Positions 1 to 9,293 are shown, counted from the stretch's first letter. The stretch is DNA of 64,000 nucleotides from Flavobacterium weaverense (GCF_003688495.1 NZ_REFH01000008.1:434001-498000); one strand, 5' to 3'. Numbers and translations are program-made. Notes: generated by a model from the letters alone, not told the origin.

Positions 1-40
1 GATAATTAATAATGGACTGTACCAGATACTCTGTTTATAA

Positions 41-498
41 TAATTGACTAATTATCGGTATTGACTAATTCTCTATCTTAAAAAATATGACTTTCAACGA
101 AAAATATAAAGGCAATGTCCTTCTGGTTAAAACATTTGATTTCGCTCTGAAAATAATTGATTACACAGAAGCACTACAAGAAAGAAAGAAGTTTGTAATT
201 GCTAATCAATTGCTTAAAAGTGGAACTTCAATAGGGGCGAATTCAAAAGAATCGCAAAATGCCGAAAGCAAAGCTGATTTTATACATAAGTTAAAAATTG
301 CAATTAAAGAGGCGGACGAAACAGAATATTGGTTGTTTTTATGCCATGCTCATAACGCTTATCCTGATTGTGAAATGCTTCTAAAGGATTTATCAGAAAT
401 TATACGAATACTAAATAAAATAATAGCAACAACAAAATTGAATAATTAGAGAATTGGTATACACGAATATTATCTAATTTTCTAATTGACTAATTATC
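41..498. repeat. 16-bp direct repeats flanking the four-helix-bundle gene
   Basis: TAATTGACTAATTATC occurs perfectly at 41-56 and again at 483-498, bracketing the small gene at 87-449. Just inside these lie short inverted arms (AATTCTC near 66-75 and GAGAATT near 449-455). The arrangement looks like a small inserted cassette or a duplication. Comparable 'taatt-gactaatt' repeats are, from memory, common beside such genes in Flavobacterium; that part is recollection, the repeats themselves are seen. Confidence 0.6.
87..449 (+). CDS. Four-helix-bundle protein (S23/IVP family)
   Basis: A 120-residue protein of the family first described as the product of intervening sequences in 23S rRNA genes (TIGR02436/S23). 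It folds as a four-helix bundle; its biochemical role is unknown. Seen: the family-typical stretches VIANQLLKSGTSIGANSKES (residues about 37-56), KADFIHKLKIAIKEADETEY and an all-alpha composition, with the usual length. Here it is not in an rRNA gene but directly upstream of hppD, in a cassette between perfect 16-bp direct repeats. No clear promoter is visible; the gene may be read from upstream. Family assignment is secure; function is not. Confidence 0.85.
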   Translation: MTFNEKYKGNVLLVKTFDFALKIIDYTEALQERKKFVIANQLLKSGTSIGANSKESQNAESKADFIHKLKIAIKEADETEYWLFLCHAHNAYPDCEMLLKDLSEIIRILNKIIATTKLNN

Positions 499-511
499 TA
501 ATTAAAAAAAC

Positions 512-1672
512 ATGTCAAAAGAATTAAAATCAGTAGAATACGGTTTAGAAAAAATATTTGAAGGAGCTCAAGATTTCCTTCCGTTATTAGGTACAGACTA
601 CGTAGAATTTTACGTAGGAAATGCAAAACAGTCTGCACACTATTATAAAACTGCTTTTGGATATCAATCATTAGCATACGCAGGACTAGAAACTGGGGTA
701 AAAGACAGAACATCTTATGTTTTAAAACAAGATAAGATTCGCATCGTTTTGACTACGCCATTAAACGAAAATTCTCCAATCAATGACCATTTAAAAAAAC
801 ATGGTGATGGAGTAAAAGTAGCTGCATTGTGGGTTGAAGATGCAAGAAGCGCTTATGAAGAGACAATGAAACGTGGCGCTCGTTCTTTTATGGAACCAAC
901 GGTTGAAAAAGATGAGTTTGGTGAAGTGGTTCGCTCTGGAATTTACACCTATGGAGAGACTGTACATATTTTTGTAGAAAGAAAGAATTACAACGGAGTA
1001 TTCTTGCCTGGTTACAAGGAATGGAAATCAGATTATAATCCAGAACCAACAGGTTTAAAGTACATTGACCACATGGTTGGTAATGTCGGTTGGAACGAAA
1101 TGAATACGTGGGTTAAGTTTTACGAAGAAGTGATGGGGTTTGTAAATTTCCTTTCATTTGATGACAAACAAATTAATACGGAGTATTCTGCATTAATGAG
1201 TAAGGTAATGTCTAATGGAAATGGTAGAATCAAATTTCCAATAAACGAACCAGCTGAAGGAAAGAAAAAATCACAAATTGAGGAATACTTAGATTTTTAC
1301 GGTGGACCTGGAATTCAGCATATCGCAATTGCAACTGACGATATCATTAAGACTGTTTCGCAATTGAAGGCTAGAGGAATCGAATTTTTGTCAGCGCCAC
1401 CTCATACCTATTATCAAGCGATTCCAGAACGCTTAGGAGATCACATGAAATTAATGAAAGAAGATCTAGGTGAAATCGAGAAACTGGCTATTATGGTAGA
1501 TGCTGATGAAGAGGGTTATTTGTTGCAAATCTTTACCAAGCCGGTGCAAGATAGACCAACTTTATTCTTTGAAATCATTCAACGTATGGGAGCTAAAGGT
1601 TTTGGTGCTGGTAACTTTAAAGCCCTTTTTGAGTCTATAGAGCGAGAACAAGCATTACGCGGAACGTTGTAG
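512..1672 (+). CDS. hppD: 4-hydroxyphenylpyruvate dioxygenase
   Basis: Fe(II)-dependent enzyme that converts 4-hydroxyphenylpyruvate to homogentisate in tyrosine breakdown. The 386 residues match the normal length and show both vicinal-oxygen-chelate domains: N-terminal about 25-160 and catalytic about 180-355. Likely iron ligands are the His in KYIDHMVGNV, the His in GIQHIAIATDDI and the Glu of EEGYLLQIFTKP. The C-terminal GAGNFKALFESIEREQALRG, which closes the active site in this family, is complete. Homogentisate dioxygenase usually sits upstream in flavobacteria and would lie outside the window. Start ATG follows an AT-rich leader; no strong Shine-Dalgarno, as usual in Bacteroidetes. Confidence 0.96.
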   Translation: MSKELKSVEYGLEKIFEGAQDFLPLLGTDYVEFYVGNAKQSAHYYKTAFGYQSLAYAGLETGVKDRTSYVLKQDKIRIVLTTPLNENSPINDHLKKHGDGVKVAALWVEDARSAYEETMKRGARSFMEPTVEKDEFGEVVRSGIYTYGETVHIFVERKNYNGVFLPGYKEWKSDYNPEPTGLKYIDHMVGNVGWNEMNTWVKFYEEVMGFVNFLSFDDKQINTEYSALMSKVMSNGNGRIKFPINEPAEGKKKSQIEEYLDFYGGPGIQHIAIATDDIIKTVSQLKARGIEFLSAPPHTYYQAIPERLGDHMKLMKEDLGEIEKLAIMVDADEEGYLLQIFTKPVQDRPTLFFEIIQRMGAKGFGAGNFKALFESIEREQALRGTL

Positions 1673-1781
1673 AAAGGCTTTATTTTTATATTATGTGAAA
1701 TTTTAACCGATGAACGGTATCGTTTTTTACACATATAGTGTTAAAGTATATTTTTAACTAATAATAACTGGATTTGTTAAC

Positions 1782-1790
1782 TACCTTTGC
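1782..1790 (+). promoter_or_regulatory. -7 promoter element for small RNA
   Basis: TACCTTTGC fits the Bacteroidetes -7 consensus TAnnTTTG. A T-rich stretch at 1751-1758 could act as a weak -33 region. It lies in an intergenic gap and no open frame follows for over 170 bases, so it seems to serve the RNA at about 1795-1907. Confidence 0.55.
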
Positions 1791-1794
1791 ACTC

Positions 1795-1907
1795 GCAAAA
1801 CTGGAGGGGGTGGTTTCCTTCCTAAATTGATATAAATTTCATAATTTATAGTTTTTTGGTTAGTTAATAGCATAAAAACTCAGTCATTATTTGACTGAGT
1901 TTTTTTG
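1795..1907 (+). ncRNA. Candidate structured small RNA
   Basis: A non-coding unit with a promoter at one end and a strong intrinsic terminator at the other. Three consecutive hairpins can be drawn: GGAGGG (1803-1808) with CCTTCC (1817-1822), one G-T pair; TATAAATT (1831-1838) with AATTTATA (1843-1850), loop TCAT; and a 13-bp stem 1874-1886/1892-1904 followed by T's, the terminator. No reasonable ORF lies inside. I do not recognise an Rfam family. It could instead be a long 5' leader of the DUF3108 gene, but the terminator at its end argues for a separate transcript of about 110 nt. Confidence 0.55.
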
Positions 1908-1966
1908 TTTTAATATATTTGGAACAAAGTTTGCAGGTACAATCCTTAATCTGACAAAGAAAAGAA

Positions 1967-2734
1967 ATGAAAAAGATACTACTCCTCCTTATATTAATTG
2001 CTACCGTAAGTTTTGATTCTCCCCAGGAAGATGCTTATGGTGTAGGCGAATATTTTAAATTTAGAATTCATTACGGTATTGTAAACGCTGGGTATGCTAC
2101 GCTCGAAGTAAAAGACGCAACAGTCAATAATAGAAAGGCTTTCCACGTGGTTGGAAAAGGTTATACCACTGGAATGTCACGCTTTTTCTTTAAAGTTGAT
2201 GACTTGTACGAAAGCTATATTGATAAAGAAACCGGTAATCCAGTTCAATACGTTCGGAAAATTAATGAAGGTGGATACACTAAGAACCAAGAAGGGTTTT
2301 TTAATCAATCAACAAATCGTGTAGTGGTTAAAGACTATAAAAGTAAGAGTGAGAAAACTTTATTGATCCCAAAAAACACACAAGATATCCTTTCAACTTT
2401 TTATTATTTGAGGAATCATCCTAATATTGATAAGTTAAAAGTGGGTGAAGCTATTGCTATAGACATGTTTTTTGATGATGAAACTACAAAATTTAAGCTA
2501 AAGTTTATTGGTCGGGAAAATATAACCACTAAATTTGGCGTTGTTCCTTCTATGATATTTAGACCGTTAGTACAATCAGGACGTGTTTTTAAAGAGCAAG
2601 AGAGTCTAACAGTTTGGATTTCAGATGATGGAAATAAATTACCGCTTCGAATAAAAGCTAGTTTAGCTGTAGGATCTATTAAGGCAGATATAGACGCATA
2701 TAAAGGATTGAAAAATTCTTTTAAAACAAAATAA
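1967..2734 (+). CDS. DUF3108 domain-containing exported protein
   Basis: 255 residues with a short N-terminal hydrophobic export signal (MKKILLLLILIATVSFD) followed by a beta-rich domain resembling DUF3108: YGVGEYFKFRIHYGIVNAGYATLEV near the start, then TGMSRFFFKVDDLYESYID and a C-terminal SLTVWISDDGNKLPLRIKA. The family is periplasmic or envelope-associated and has no proven activity. It is followed after only 2 bases by tryptophan 2,3-dioxygenase and then by an M23 peptidase, so these three probably form one operon downstream of the small RNA terminator. Domain call likely; function unknown. Confidence 0.8.
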   Translation: MKKILLLLILIATVSFDSPQEDAYGVGEYFKFRIHYGIVNAGYATLEVKDATVNNRKAFHVVGKGYTTGMSRFFFKVDDLYESYIDKETGNPVQYVRKINEGGYTKNQEGFFNQSTNRVVVKDYKSKSEKTLLIPKNTQDILSTFYYLRNHPNIDKLKVGEAIAIDMFFDDETTKFKLKFIGRENITTKFGVVPSMIFRPLVQSGRVFKEQESLTVWISDDGNKLPLRIKASLAVGSIKADIDAYKGLKNSFKTK

Positions 2735-2736
2735 GA

Positions 2737-3672
2737 ATGAACGAAATTGAGAATTCAGAATACCTTTTAAGAGAAATTGAGCTTAAATACCAAGCTATAA
2801 ATCAAAAAACAGAGACTCAACTTGAAGGATTACTTTGGTCTAAACCCATTACTTATTGGGATTACATCCAAACAGATGCTTTACTAAATATTCAAACCCA
2901 AAGAACCACGCTTCCGGATGAAATGGTTTTTATTATGTATCATCAAGTTAATGAATTGATTTTCAAGATGATACTTTGGGAGATGAAGCAAATTTCATAT
3001 TGCGAGAACATCGATACTGTCTTTTTTACAGAGCGCTTGATGAGAATCAGTCGTTACTTTGATATGCTAACGACCTCTTTTAGTATCATGGAAGACGGGA
3101 TGGATGTAGATCAATACATGAAATTTAGAAATACGTTGACTCCAGCTAGCGGATTTCAAAGCGCACAATATCGCTTGATCGAATTTTCTTCAACTGATTT
3201 GATTAATCTTATTGATCACCGTTTTAGAGATTCTATTGATAGAAGCACTTCTTATGATTTTGCTTTCGAACATTTATATTGGCAAGCAGCCGGAAAAGAT
3301 TATCACACTGGTAAAAAGTCCTATCTATTAGATGAGTTTGAAAAAAAATATAAAAAATTATTCCTCAACCACATGGAGGAATACAACACCATTAATATCT
3401 GGCAAAAATTCAAACAATTGCCAGAATTAGACCAAAAAAACCCAGAATTAATTCAAGCAATGCGTCATTATGATCATACCGTGAACATAACATGGGTGAT
3501 GCAACATTTAAATACTGCTAAAAAATATATTGATGGTAGTGGTAAAGGTGATGGTGAAGCGACTGGTGGCAGTGACTGGAAAAAATACATGCATCCTAAG
3601 TATCAGAGAAGAATATTCTTTCCTGAGTTATGGAGCGAGCATGAATTAAAAAATTGGGGAGCGGAAATGTAG
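2737..3672 (+). CDS. kynA: Tryptophan 2,3-dioxygenase family protein
   Basis: Haem enzyme opening the indole ring of tryptophan to N-formylkynurenine, the first step of the kynurenine route. The 311-residue all-helical sequence shows the family block FIMYHQVNELIFKMILWEM (substrate/haem pocket His in YHQV), RNTLTPASGFQSAQYRLIE (FRxxLxPASGFQS motif) and a C-terminal His region MRHYDHTVNITWVMQHLN followed by a Gly-rich TGGSDW loop. Length is slightly above bacterial TDOs of Proteobacteria but usual for Bacteroidetes. Starts 2 bases after the DUF3108 stop, so cotranscribed. With hppD nearby it points to aromatic amino acid catabolism. The rest of the kynurenine pathway is not in the window. Confidence 0.9.
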   Translation: MNEIENSEYLLREIELKYQAINQKTETQLEGLLWSKPITYWDYIQTDALLNIQTQRTTLPDEMVFIMYHQVNELIFKMILWEMKQISYCENIDTVFFTERLMRISRYFDMLTTSFSIMEDGMDVDQYMKFRNTLTPASGFQSAQYRLIEFSSTDLINLIDHRFRDSIDRSTSYDFAFEHLYWQAAGKDYHTGKKSYLLDEFEKKYKKLFLNHMEEYNTINIWQKFKQLPELDQKNPELIQAMRHYDHTVNITWVMQHLNTAKKYIDGSGKGDGEATGGSDWKKYMHPKYQRRIFFPELWSEHELKNWGAEM

Positions 3673-3692
3673 ATTGAATTAAAAAACACGGT

Positions 3693-4916
3693 TTGAAACA
3701 AATATTCATAGTTATAATAGTGCTATTTTCTTTGGTTTCTTGTAATAAAGAAAAAAAGGAAGTAGTAAAAGAAAAAACAGTAGAAGTTGTTCCCAAAAAG
3801 GCAGAGTTTGGGTTTGTATATGCTGACTATAATGTAGTGCAGGATACAGTACAAAAAGGAGATACTTTTGGAACTATTATTGAAAATCAAAATATTGGTG
3901 ATCGAAGAGTTTACGATATTATTGCAGCTATAAAAGATACTTTTAATGTTAGATCCATTAGATATCATAAACCATATACGTTACTTCGATCTAAGAATAA
4001 AAAACACGACTTAAAAGTTTTTATCTATCAACCAGATGCGCTTACTTATTATGTTGTTGATATGCGCGACAGTGCAGTAGTTGCTTACAAAAAAACAAAA
4101 CCTATTACTATCAAGCGCCGCACTATTGGTGGGGTTTTAAAAGAATCATTATCAGAAACTTTAGGCAATGCCAAAATTGAAGGAGCGCTAGCAAGTAAAA
4201 TCGCCAAGATTTATGCGTACTCCATTGATTTTATGAAATTAAAAAAAGGAGATCGCTTTGCAATTACCTTTACAGAGCGCTTTATTAATGATAGTATATA
4301 TGATGGAGTCGAGGAATTAGAAGCTTCATTTTTCGAGTACAGAGGAAAAATTATTTATGCATTCCCATTTGCGCAGAATCCCAATTCTGAAAAAGTCGAA
4401 TACTATGATGAAAATGGTAAAACGCTTAAAAATTTTTTCCTTAAATCTCCTATAAAATTTAGTAGAATCTCCTCTCGTTTTTCTTCGAGTCGTTTTCATC
4501 CTGTTCAACATCGCTGGAAAGCACATAAAGGAACAGATTATGCAGCACCACGTGGAACACCTATTACTACTACGGCTGGTGGTGTTGTAGAGCAAAGTGG
4601 ATTTACAGCAGGAAATGGAAATTTTGTCAAAGTAAAACACAACGGAACTTATTCTACACAATATCTTCACATGTCAAAAATTTTAGTTAAACGTGGACAA
4701 CGTGTAACGCAAGGTCAAGTTATAGGTTTAGTAGGTAGCACCGGTTTAGCCACTGGACCGCATGTTTGTTATCGTTTTTGGAAAAATGGTGTCCAGGTTG
4801 ATGCATTGCGTTTAAAGTTGCCAACTGGTGAGCCAATGACAGGTAGTAGTAAAAATCGCTTTCTGGAAAAAATTACGCCTCTCAAATTTGAATTAGACAG
4901 CATCGCTAATTTATAG
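3693..4916 (+). CDS. M23 family metallopeptidase lipoprotein (murein hydrolase)
   Basis: Envelope peptidase expected to cut peptidoglycan cross-bridges. TTG start: no ATG fits and the TTG gives a perfect lipoprotein signal (MKQIFIVIIVLFSLVSC, Cys17). A LysM/OapA-like central part precedes the M23 domain at about residues 265-375, with HKGTDYAAPRGTPI supplying the HxxxD pair and TQYLHM the next His. The final family motif HxH reads GPHVCYRFW (His357, Cys359): the second His, normally a zinc ligand, is Cys. Cys can bind zinc, and I recall this variant in other Bacteroidetes M23 proteins, so activity may persist. Last gene of the DUF3108-TDO-M23 run. Confidence 0.88.
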   Translation: MKQIFIVIIVLFSLVSCNKEKKEVVKEKTVEVVPKKAEFGFVYADYNVVQDTVQKGDTFGTIIENQNIGDRRVYDIIAAIKDTFNVRSIRYHKPYTLLRSKNKKHDLKVFIYQPDALTYYVVDMRDSAVVAYKKTKPITIKRRTIGGVLKESLSETLGNAKIEGALASKIAKIYAYSIDFMKLKKGDRFAITFTERFINDSIYDGVEELEASFFEYRGKIIYAFPFAQNPNSEKVEYYDENGKTLKNFFLKSPIKFSRISSRFSSSRFHPVQHRWKAHKGTDYAAPRGTPITTTAGGVVEQSGFTAGNGNFVKVKHNGTYSTQYLHMSKILVKRGQRVTQGQVIGLVGSTGLATGPHVCYRFWKNGVQVDALRLKLPTGEPMTGSSKNRFLEKITPLKFELDSIANL

Positions 4917-5949
4917 TGTTTTCGTTGTTAGTTTTTCGAGGATTTAATATTGGCTAAATTATTTTTTAAGCACCGCTCTATTTTTGGTGGTCAGAGCCAA
5001 TCTTCAATTCTTGGTACACAGCCTATTTGCAACTTTGATCTATATCTAAAGGACAGAAAATACAAGCATGGTTTTTTGTAAGTATCTAATGAAAAGACAT
5101 CAATTATTAAATTCTAATAATTATATTAGTACATCACGACCCTAAAATGCAATAGTCTTTCATAACTGTGTTAAATTATATTAAGAAGTTAATCCCACAT
5201 AAATTGAATGATTTTTTACACTTTTATTTTTAAAAGAAGCACCTTCAATTAACTTCTCTTTTTACTAAATATAGATGCTTAACTAAGCGGAAAAACAAAT
5301 AGCAGCATACAGGAAGAACTCAATCCATTATAAACAAGTTTTGAAACAATGAAACCCATTCTATCTTTAACAGTATTTACAGGTTTCAAAATGAAAAAAA
5401 CTATTTGATTTAAAAATTAACGTTCTAGAGTTTAGTTTTCTGTAATTCAATTTACAAGGATCAACTTCTTAAATGCAAATTCCATCGAATCGCTACCGCA
5501 ATTCTTAAAACAACTGATCAGGAATGATTTAAAAGAGGTGAATATTAAAATACTAAATGATCATAAAATTGTATTCAATTTTCTAAAAAATCATTATTTG
5601 ATAATTTTTGAAACAAATTTATTCGACATCTACCTGAAATTTTTCTGTTTTGTGTGTTCGAAACCAAATATTATTTTTTTTTCGTAAGAAAAGTAACTAT
5701 TGAAATTGAGATACGCAGTGCTTTTCTAAGTATAAGTAGCTCTGTAACAGTATTTTTTTACAAATAAATAAAAAAATGAGCTTATAGAATTTCAAGAAAT
5801 AATATATAAATGTTAATAATAATTTAATTTCTTAAGCAAAAATGTATTTTTTTTAACAAAAAGCTCAATTAATCATTTTTACGTAAAATAAGCGTTTAAA
5901 AATTGGAGGAATCTTAACGCTATGTTAACCTTTTAAAACAAAAATGTTA
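4917..5949. other. AT-rich gene-free region of about 1 kb
   Basis: No convincing gene on either strand. Visible: an inverted repeat AGAAGTTAAT (5184-5193) / ATTAACTTCT (5248-5257); a start-less open stretch at 5439-5687 whose deduced peptide looks random or badly decayed; and long A/T tracts toward the end that could act as an UP-like region for the TonB receptor promoter at 5950. No terminator of good quality follows the M23 gene. May be the remains of a lost gene. Confidence 0.5.
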
Positions 5950-5957
5950 TATTTTTG
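5950..5957 (+). promoter_or_regulatory. -7 promoter element of the TonB receptor gene
   Basis: TATTTTTG matches TAnnTTTG. It lies 25 bp before the chosen ATG, giving a leader of roughly 20 nt. Its last TTG (5955-5957) is an in-frame false start, which argues for translation from 5982. Confidence 0.7.
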
Positions 5958-5981
5958 CCAAATATTATTAAACTAATCAAT

Positions 5982-8900
5982 ATGAAAAAATTATTTAAGT
6001 TGTTTTTTGTGTTAGCGATACTTTTTTGCGCTATCCCAAATATTAACGCACAGGGTAATACTAATTCTTCTATTAGTGGTAGTGTTTACGATAAGGATTC
6101 TCAAACCTTACCTGGAGCATCTATCCTTGCAGTGCACACTCCTTCAGGTACTCGTTACTCTGCATCTACTGATGGTTCAGGGAGTTTCAGTATCTCAAAC
6201 ATGAGAGTTGGTGGACCGTACAAGATTGTTGTTAGCTTTGTTGGATTCAAAAACTTTGAAGAAGAAGGTTCTTACCTTCAACTAGGTGAAAACAAAAATT
6301 TTAAAATTGTTTTAGCAGAAGAGTCTAATGAATTGCAAGAAGTTGTAGTTAAAGCTACAAGAGATAATACTTTTAATTCACAAAGAACTGGAGCTCAAAC
6401 AGTAATTAATTCAGATAAAATTAAGGCATTGCCTTCTTTATCTAGAAATATTTCTGACTTTGCAAGATTAACGCCTTCAGCTCAATTAAGAGGTGATGAT
6501 ATTTTATCTATTGGTGGTCAAAATAATAGATTCAATGCTATCTATATTGATGGTGCTGTTAGTAATGACGTTTTTGGATTAGCTGCAAACGGAACTAACG
6601 GTGGTCAAACAGGAGTAAGTCCTATTTCTATTGACGCTATTGAGCAATTTCAAGTAAGTGTTGCTCCTTTTGATGTAAAATTATCAGGTTTTGCTGGTGG
6701 AGCAATTAGTGCAATTACTCGTTCAGGAACAAATAATTTTGAAGGTTCTGCATATTTTTTATACAGAGATCAATCATTAGCTGCTAAAACACCTCCTTCA
6801 TTGGCCGGAACAGCAGGTAGACAAAAATTAGCTGACTTCTCAGCGCAAACATATGGTGTTCGTGCAGGTGGAGCTTTAGTTGAAGATAAATTATTTTTCT
6901 TTGTTAACTACGAAAGACAAGATAACGAAACTCCACAACCTTTTGCTTTGTCAACTTACACAGGTTTGTCAGGAAATAGATTAGGAGAATTAAGAACTAA
7001 ATTAGCAACTTACGGTTACGATCCAGGTTCTTTTGAAAACAATGTACGTACACTTAAAAGTGATAAAATCATTGGTAAATTAGACTGGAATATTAACGAT
7101 AACCATAAATTATCTGTTAAACATAGTTATGTAACAGCTGAGCAATTTTCTCCAAGCCGTTCATCAGCTACTGCACTTAACTTTATTAATGGTAGTCAAG
7201 TATTTAATTCTGTTACTAATTCAACGTCATTAGAGTTAAACTCAAGATTTGGAAATAAATTTTCAAATAACTTAGTTGTTGCTTATACAAATGTTGCTGA
7301 TGATAGAGATGCATCTGGAGATCCTTTTCCAACTGTACAAATCTTCGACGGAGCTAACCAAAGTATTTATTTTGGTGCAGAAGGATTTTCTACTGCAAAC
7401 CTTTTAGACCAAAGAATTTTAACAATTACTGACAACTTTGAAATCAATGTTGGTATGAATAAAATAACTATTGGTACTCATAATGAATTTTCTCAGTCTA
7501 AAAATGTGTTTTTTGGAAACAATTACGGTTCATACCGTTACGCAAGCTTAGATGATTTCTTGTTGAACAAAAAACCAAATAGATATCAATTAAACTACTC
7601 ATTAATTGGAGGTAGTGGTGATGAGTCTTTAGGAGCAGCTGAATTTGGAACTAAGCAATTTGGTTTCTATGTTCAGAATGACATGAGATTAACAGATAAT
7701 TTCAAGTTATCTTATGGAGTAAGAGTTGACGTACCAGTTTGGGAAAGAGGTATGGGTAACAATGACTTTAATAATAGAACAATTGCTTTATTGCAAGCTG
7801 CAGGTAAAGATTTACAAGGCGCTAGCGTAGGAGAAAGAATTACTACTACTCCACACTTTGCACCAAGAGTAGGTTTTAATTATGATGTTAACGGTAAAAA
7901 ATCAACTCAAATCAGAGGAGGTTTCGGAGTATTTACTTCAAGATTACCTTTAGTATGGCCAGGTGGAACTTACAATAATAATGGAGTAACTCAAGGCGCT
8001 ATTCAAATTACATCAGCAGCTCAAATGCCAGTATTTAATCCAAATACTAGCGTTGACAGTCAAATTGCTCCACTTCCTTCCTCTTTCCCTAGACCAGGTT
8101 CAGGAAAAACAGGTGGAAATATTGATTTGTTTGCTAAAGATTTTAAATTACCACAGGTATTCAAAGCAAGTTTTGCTGTAGATCAAAAATTACCTTTAGG
8201 TCTTATCTTAACTTCTGAAATTACATACAATGATAATATCAGTGCAGTTACTTACGAAAACTTAAATATAAAAAATTCATCAAGTAATTTAACTGGTGCT
8301 GATAAAAGACCACGTTACAATGGAAGCGTTAGAGTTGACCCTTCTTATTTAGGTGTTTATTTAGGTTCAAATACAAGTGAAGGTAAAGCATACAATGTAG
8401 CGTTTACATTAGCTAAAAACTTTAGATCTGATTTTATTGATGCTAATATCTCTGGAACATATTCTTATGGTAAGTCTACTGTTTTAATGGATGCAACTTC
8501 ATCTCAAAACAGTTCACAGTGGAACAATACAGAAACTGTTAATGGTGCAAACTATTTAACTCTTGGAAGATCTGATTTTGATCCAGGAAGCAGAATCGTT
8601 TCTAATGGTAATGCTACATTCAAATGGAATAAGTTTACTAAATCTAGAATTGGTTTCTTCTACGAAGGAGCTCAAGGTACTCCAATTAGCTATGTTTACA
8701 ATGATAGCGGTCGTTTATTGCAAGATACATTCTCTAACTCAGCATTAATTTATGTTCCTGCTGCTAAATCTGAAATTGTATTATTAACAAATACTGCTCC
8801 AGGAGGATTAACTGCTGATCAACAATGGGATGCTTTAAGTGCTTTCATTGAAGGTAATGATTATTTAAGAGGAAGAAAAGGAAGTTATGCTGAGCGTAAC

Positions 8901-9227
8901 GGTGACCGTTTAAAAACTACTCATATTGTTGATTTAAAATTCGCTCAAGAATTCACATTGAACGTAGGTAAAAAGAAACATACAATTGAGTTCACTGCAG
9001 ACGTATTTAACTTTACTAATCTTTTAAATAAAAATTGGGGTAAAAGATACTTCACTAGTAATGACCAGGTACAATTGTTACAACAAGTTGGTTTCCTAGC
9101 GGATAACACTACACCAACTTTTAGATATAACCCGACTGTTGGGAACAACATCAATCAACTTGATGATGTAGGTTTAAACTCTTCAAGATGGCAAATGCAA
9201 ACTGGTGTTCGTTACACGTTCAACTAG
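5982..9227 (+). CDS. TonB-dependent receptor, Oar-like, with CarboxypepD_reg domain
   Basis: Large outer-membrane beta-barrel, 1081 residues from ATG 5982. Signal peptide MKKLFKLFFVLAILFCAIPNINAQ, then a carboxypeptidase-regulatory-like Ig fold (about residues 28-110: ISGSVYDKDSQTLPGASI), an ELQEVVVKA linker, a plug region (IGGQNNRFNAIYIDGAVSND, ISIDAIEQFQVSVAPFDVK, GGAISAITRSGTN) and a barrel ending in aromatic GVRYTFN. The pattern fits Oar-like receptors rather than SusC; no SusD partner is adjacent, so a polysaccharide substrate is not indicated. Codon use is notably uniform and the gene has its own strong promoter and terminator, suggesting high expression. An upstream in-frame TTG at 5955 lies inside the -7 element and is rejected. 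Substrate unknown. Confidence 0.93.
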   Translation: MKKLFKLFFVLAILFCAIPNINAQGNTNSSISGSVYDKDSQTLPGASILAVHTPSGTRYSASTDGSGSFSISNMRVGGPYKIVVSFVGFKNFEEEGSYLQLGENKNFKIVLAEESNELQEVVVKATRDNTFNSQRTGAQTVINSDKIKALPSLSRNISDFARLTPSAQLRGDDILSIGGQNNRFNAIYIDGAVSNDVFGLAANGTNGGQTGVSPISIDAIEQFQVSVAPFDVKLSGFAGGAISAITRSGTNNFEGSAYFLYRDQSLAAKTPPSLAGTAGRQKLADFSAQTYGVRAGGALVEDKLFFFVNYERQDNETPQPFALSTYTGLSGNRLGELRTKLATYGYDPGSFENNVRTLKSDKIIGKLDWNINDNHKLSVKHSYVTAEQFSPSRSSATALNFINGSQVFNSVTNSTSLELNSRFGNKFSNNLVVAYTNVADDRDASGDPFPTVQIFDGANQSIYFGAEGFSTANLLDQRILTITDNFEINVGMNKITIGTHNEFSQSKNVFFGNNYGSYRYASLDDFLLNKKPNRYQLNYSLIGGSGDESLGAAEFGTKQFGFYVQNDMRLTDNFKLSYGVRVDVPVWERGMGNNDFNNRTIALLQAAGKDLQGASVGERITTTPHFAPRVGFNYDVNGKKSTQIRGGFGVFTSRLPLVWPGGTYNNNGVTQGAIQITSAAQMPVFNPNTSVDSQIAPLPSSFPRPGSGKTGGNIDLFAKDFKLPQVFKASFAVDQKLPLGLILTSEITYNDNISAVTYENLNIKNSSSNLTGADKRPRYNGSVRVDPSYLGVYLGSNTSEGKAYNVAFTLAKNFRSDFIDANISGTYSYGKSTVLMDATSSQNSSQWNNTETVNGANYLTLGRSDFDPGSRIVSNGNATFKWNKFTKSRIGFFYEGAQGTPISYVYNDSGRLLQDTFSNSALIYVPAAKSEIVLLTNTAPGGLTADQQWDALSAFIEGNDYLRGRKGSYAERNGDRLKTTHIVDLKFAQEFTLNVGKKKHTIEFTADVFNFTNLLNKNWGKRYFTSNDQVQLLQQVGFLADNTTPTFRYNPTVGNNINQLDDVGLNSSRWQMQTGVRYTFN

Positions 9228-9245
9228 TTTAACATAAAATAATCT

Positions 9246-9279
9246 AACCCTCATTTCAATTGAAATGAGGGTTTTTTTT
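9246..9279 (+). terminator. Intrinsic terminator after TonB receptor
   Basis: Perfect palindrome AACCCTCATTTC...GAAATGAGGGTT (9246-9273) running into eight T's. Confidence 0.9.
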
Positions 9280-9293
9280 ATGCCTTTTTTTGC

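Noticed and set aside
5439..5687. 82-codon plus-strand frame in the AT-rich gap
   Set aside because: No start codon in a useful place, hydrophobic low-complexity second half, no promoter; cannot be separated from chance.
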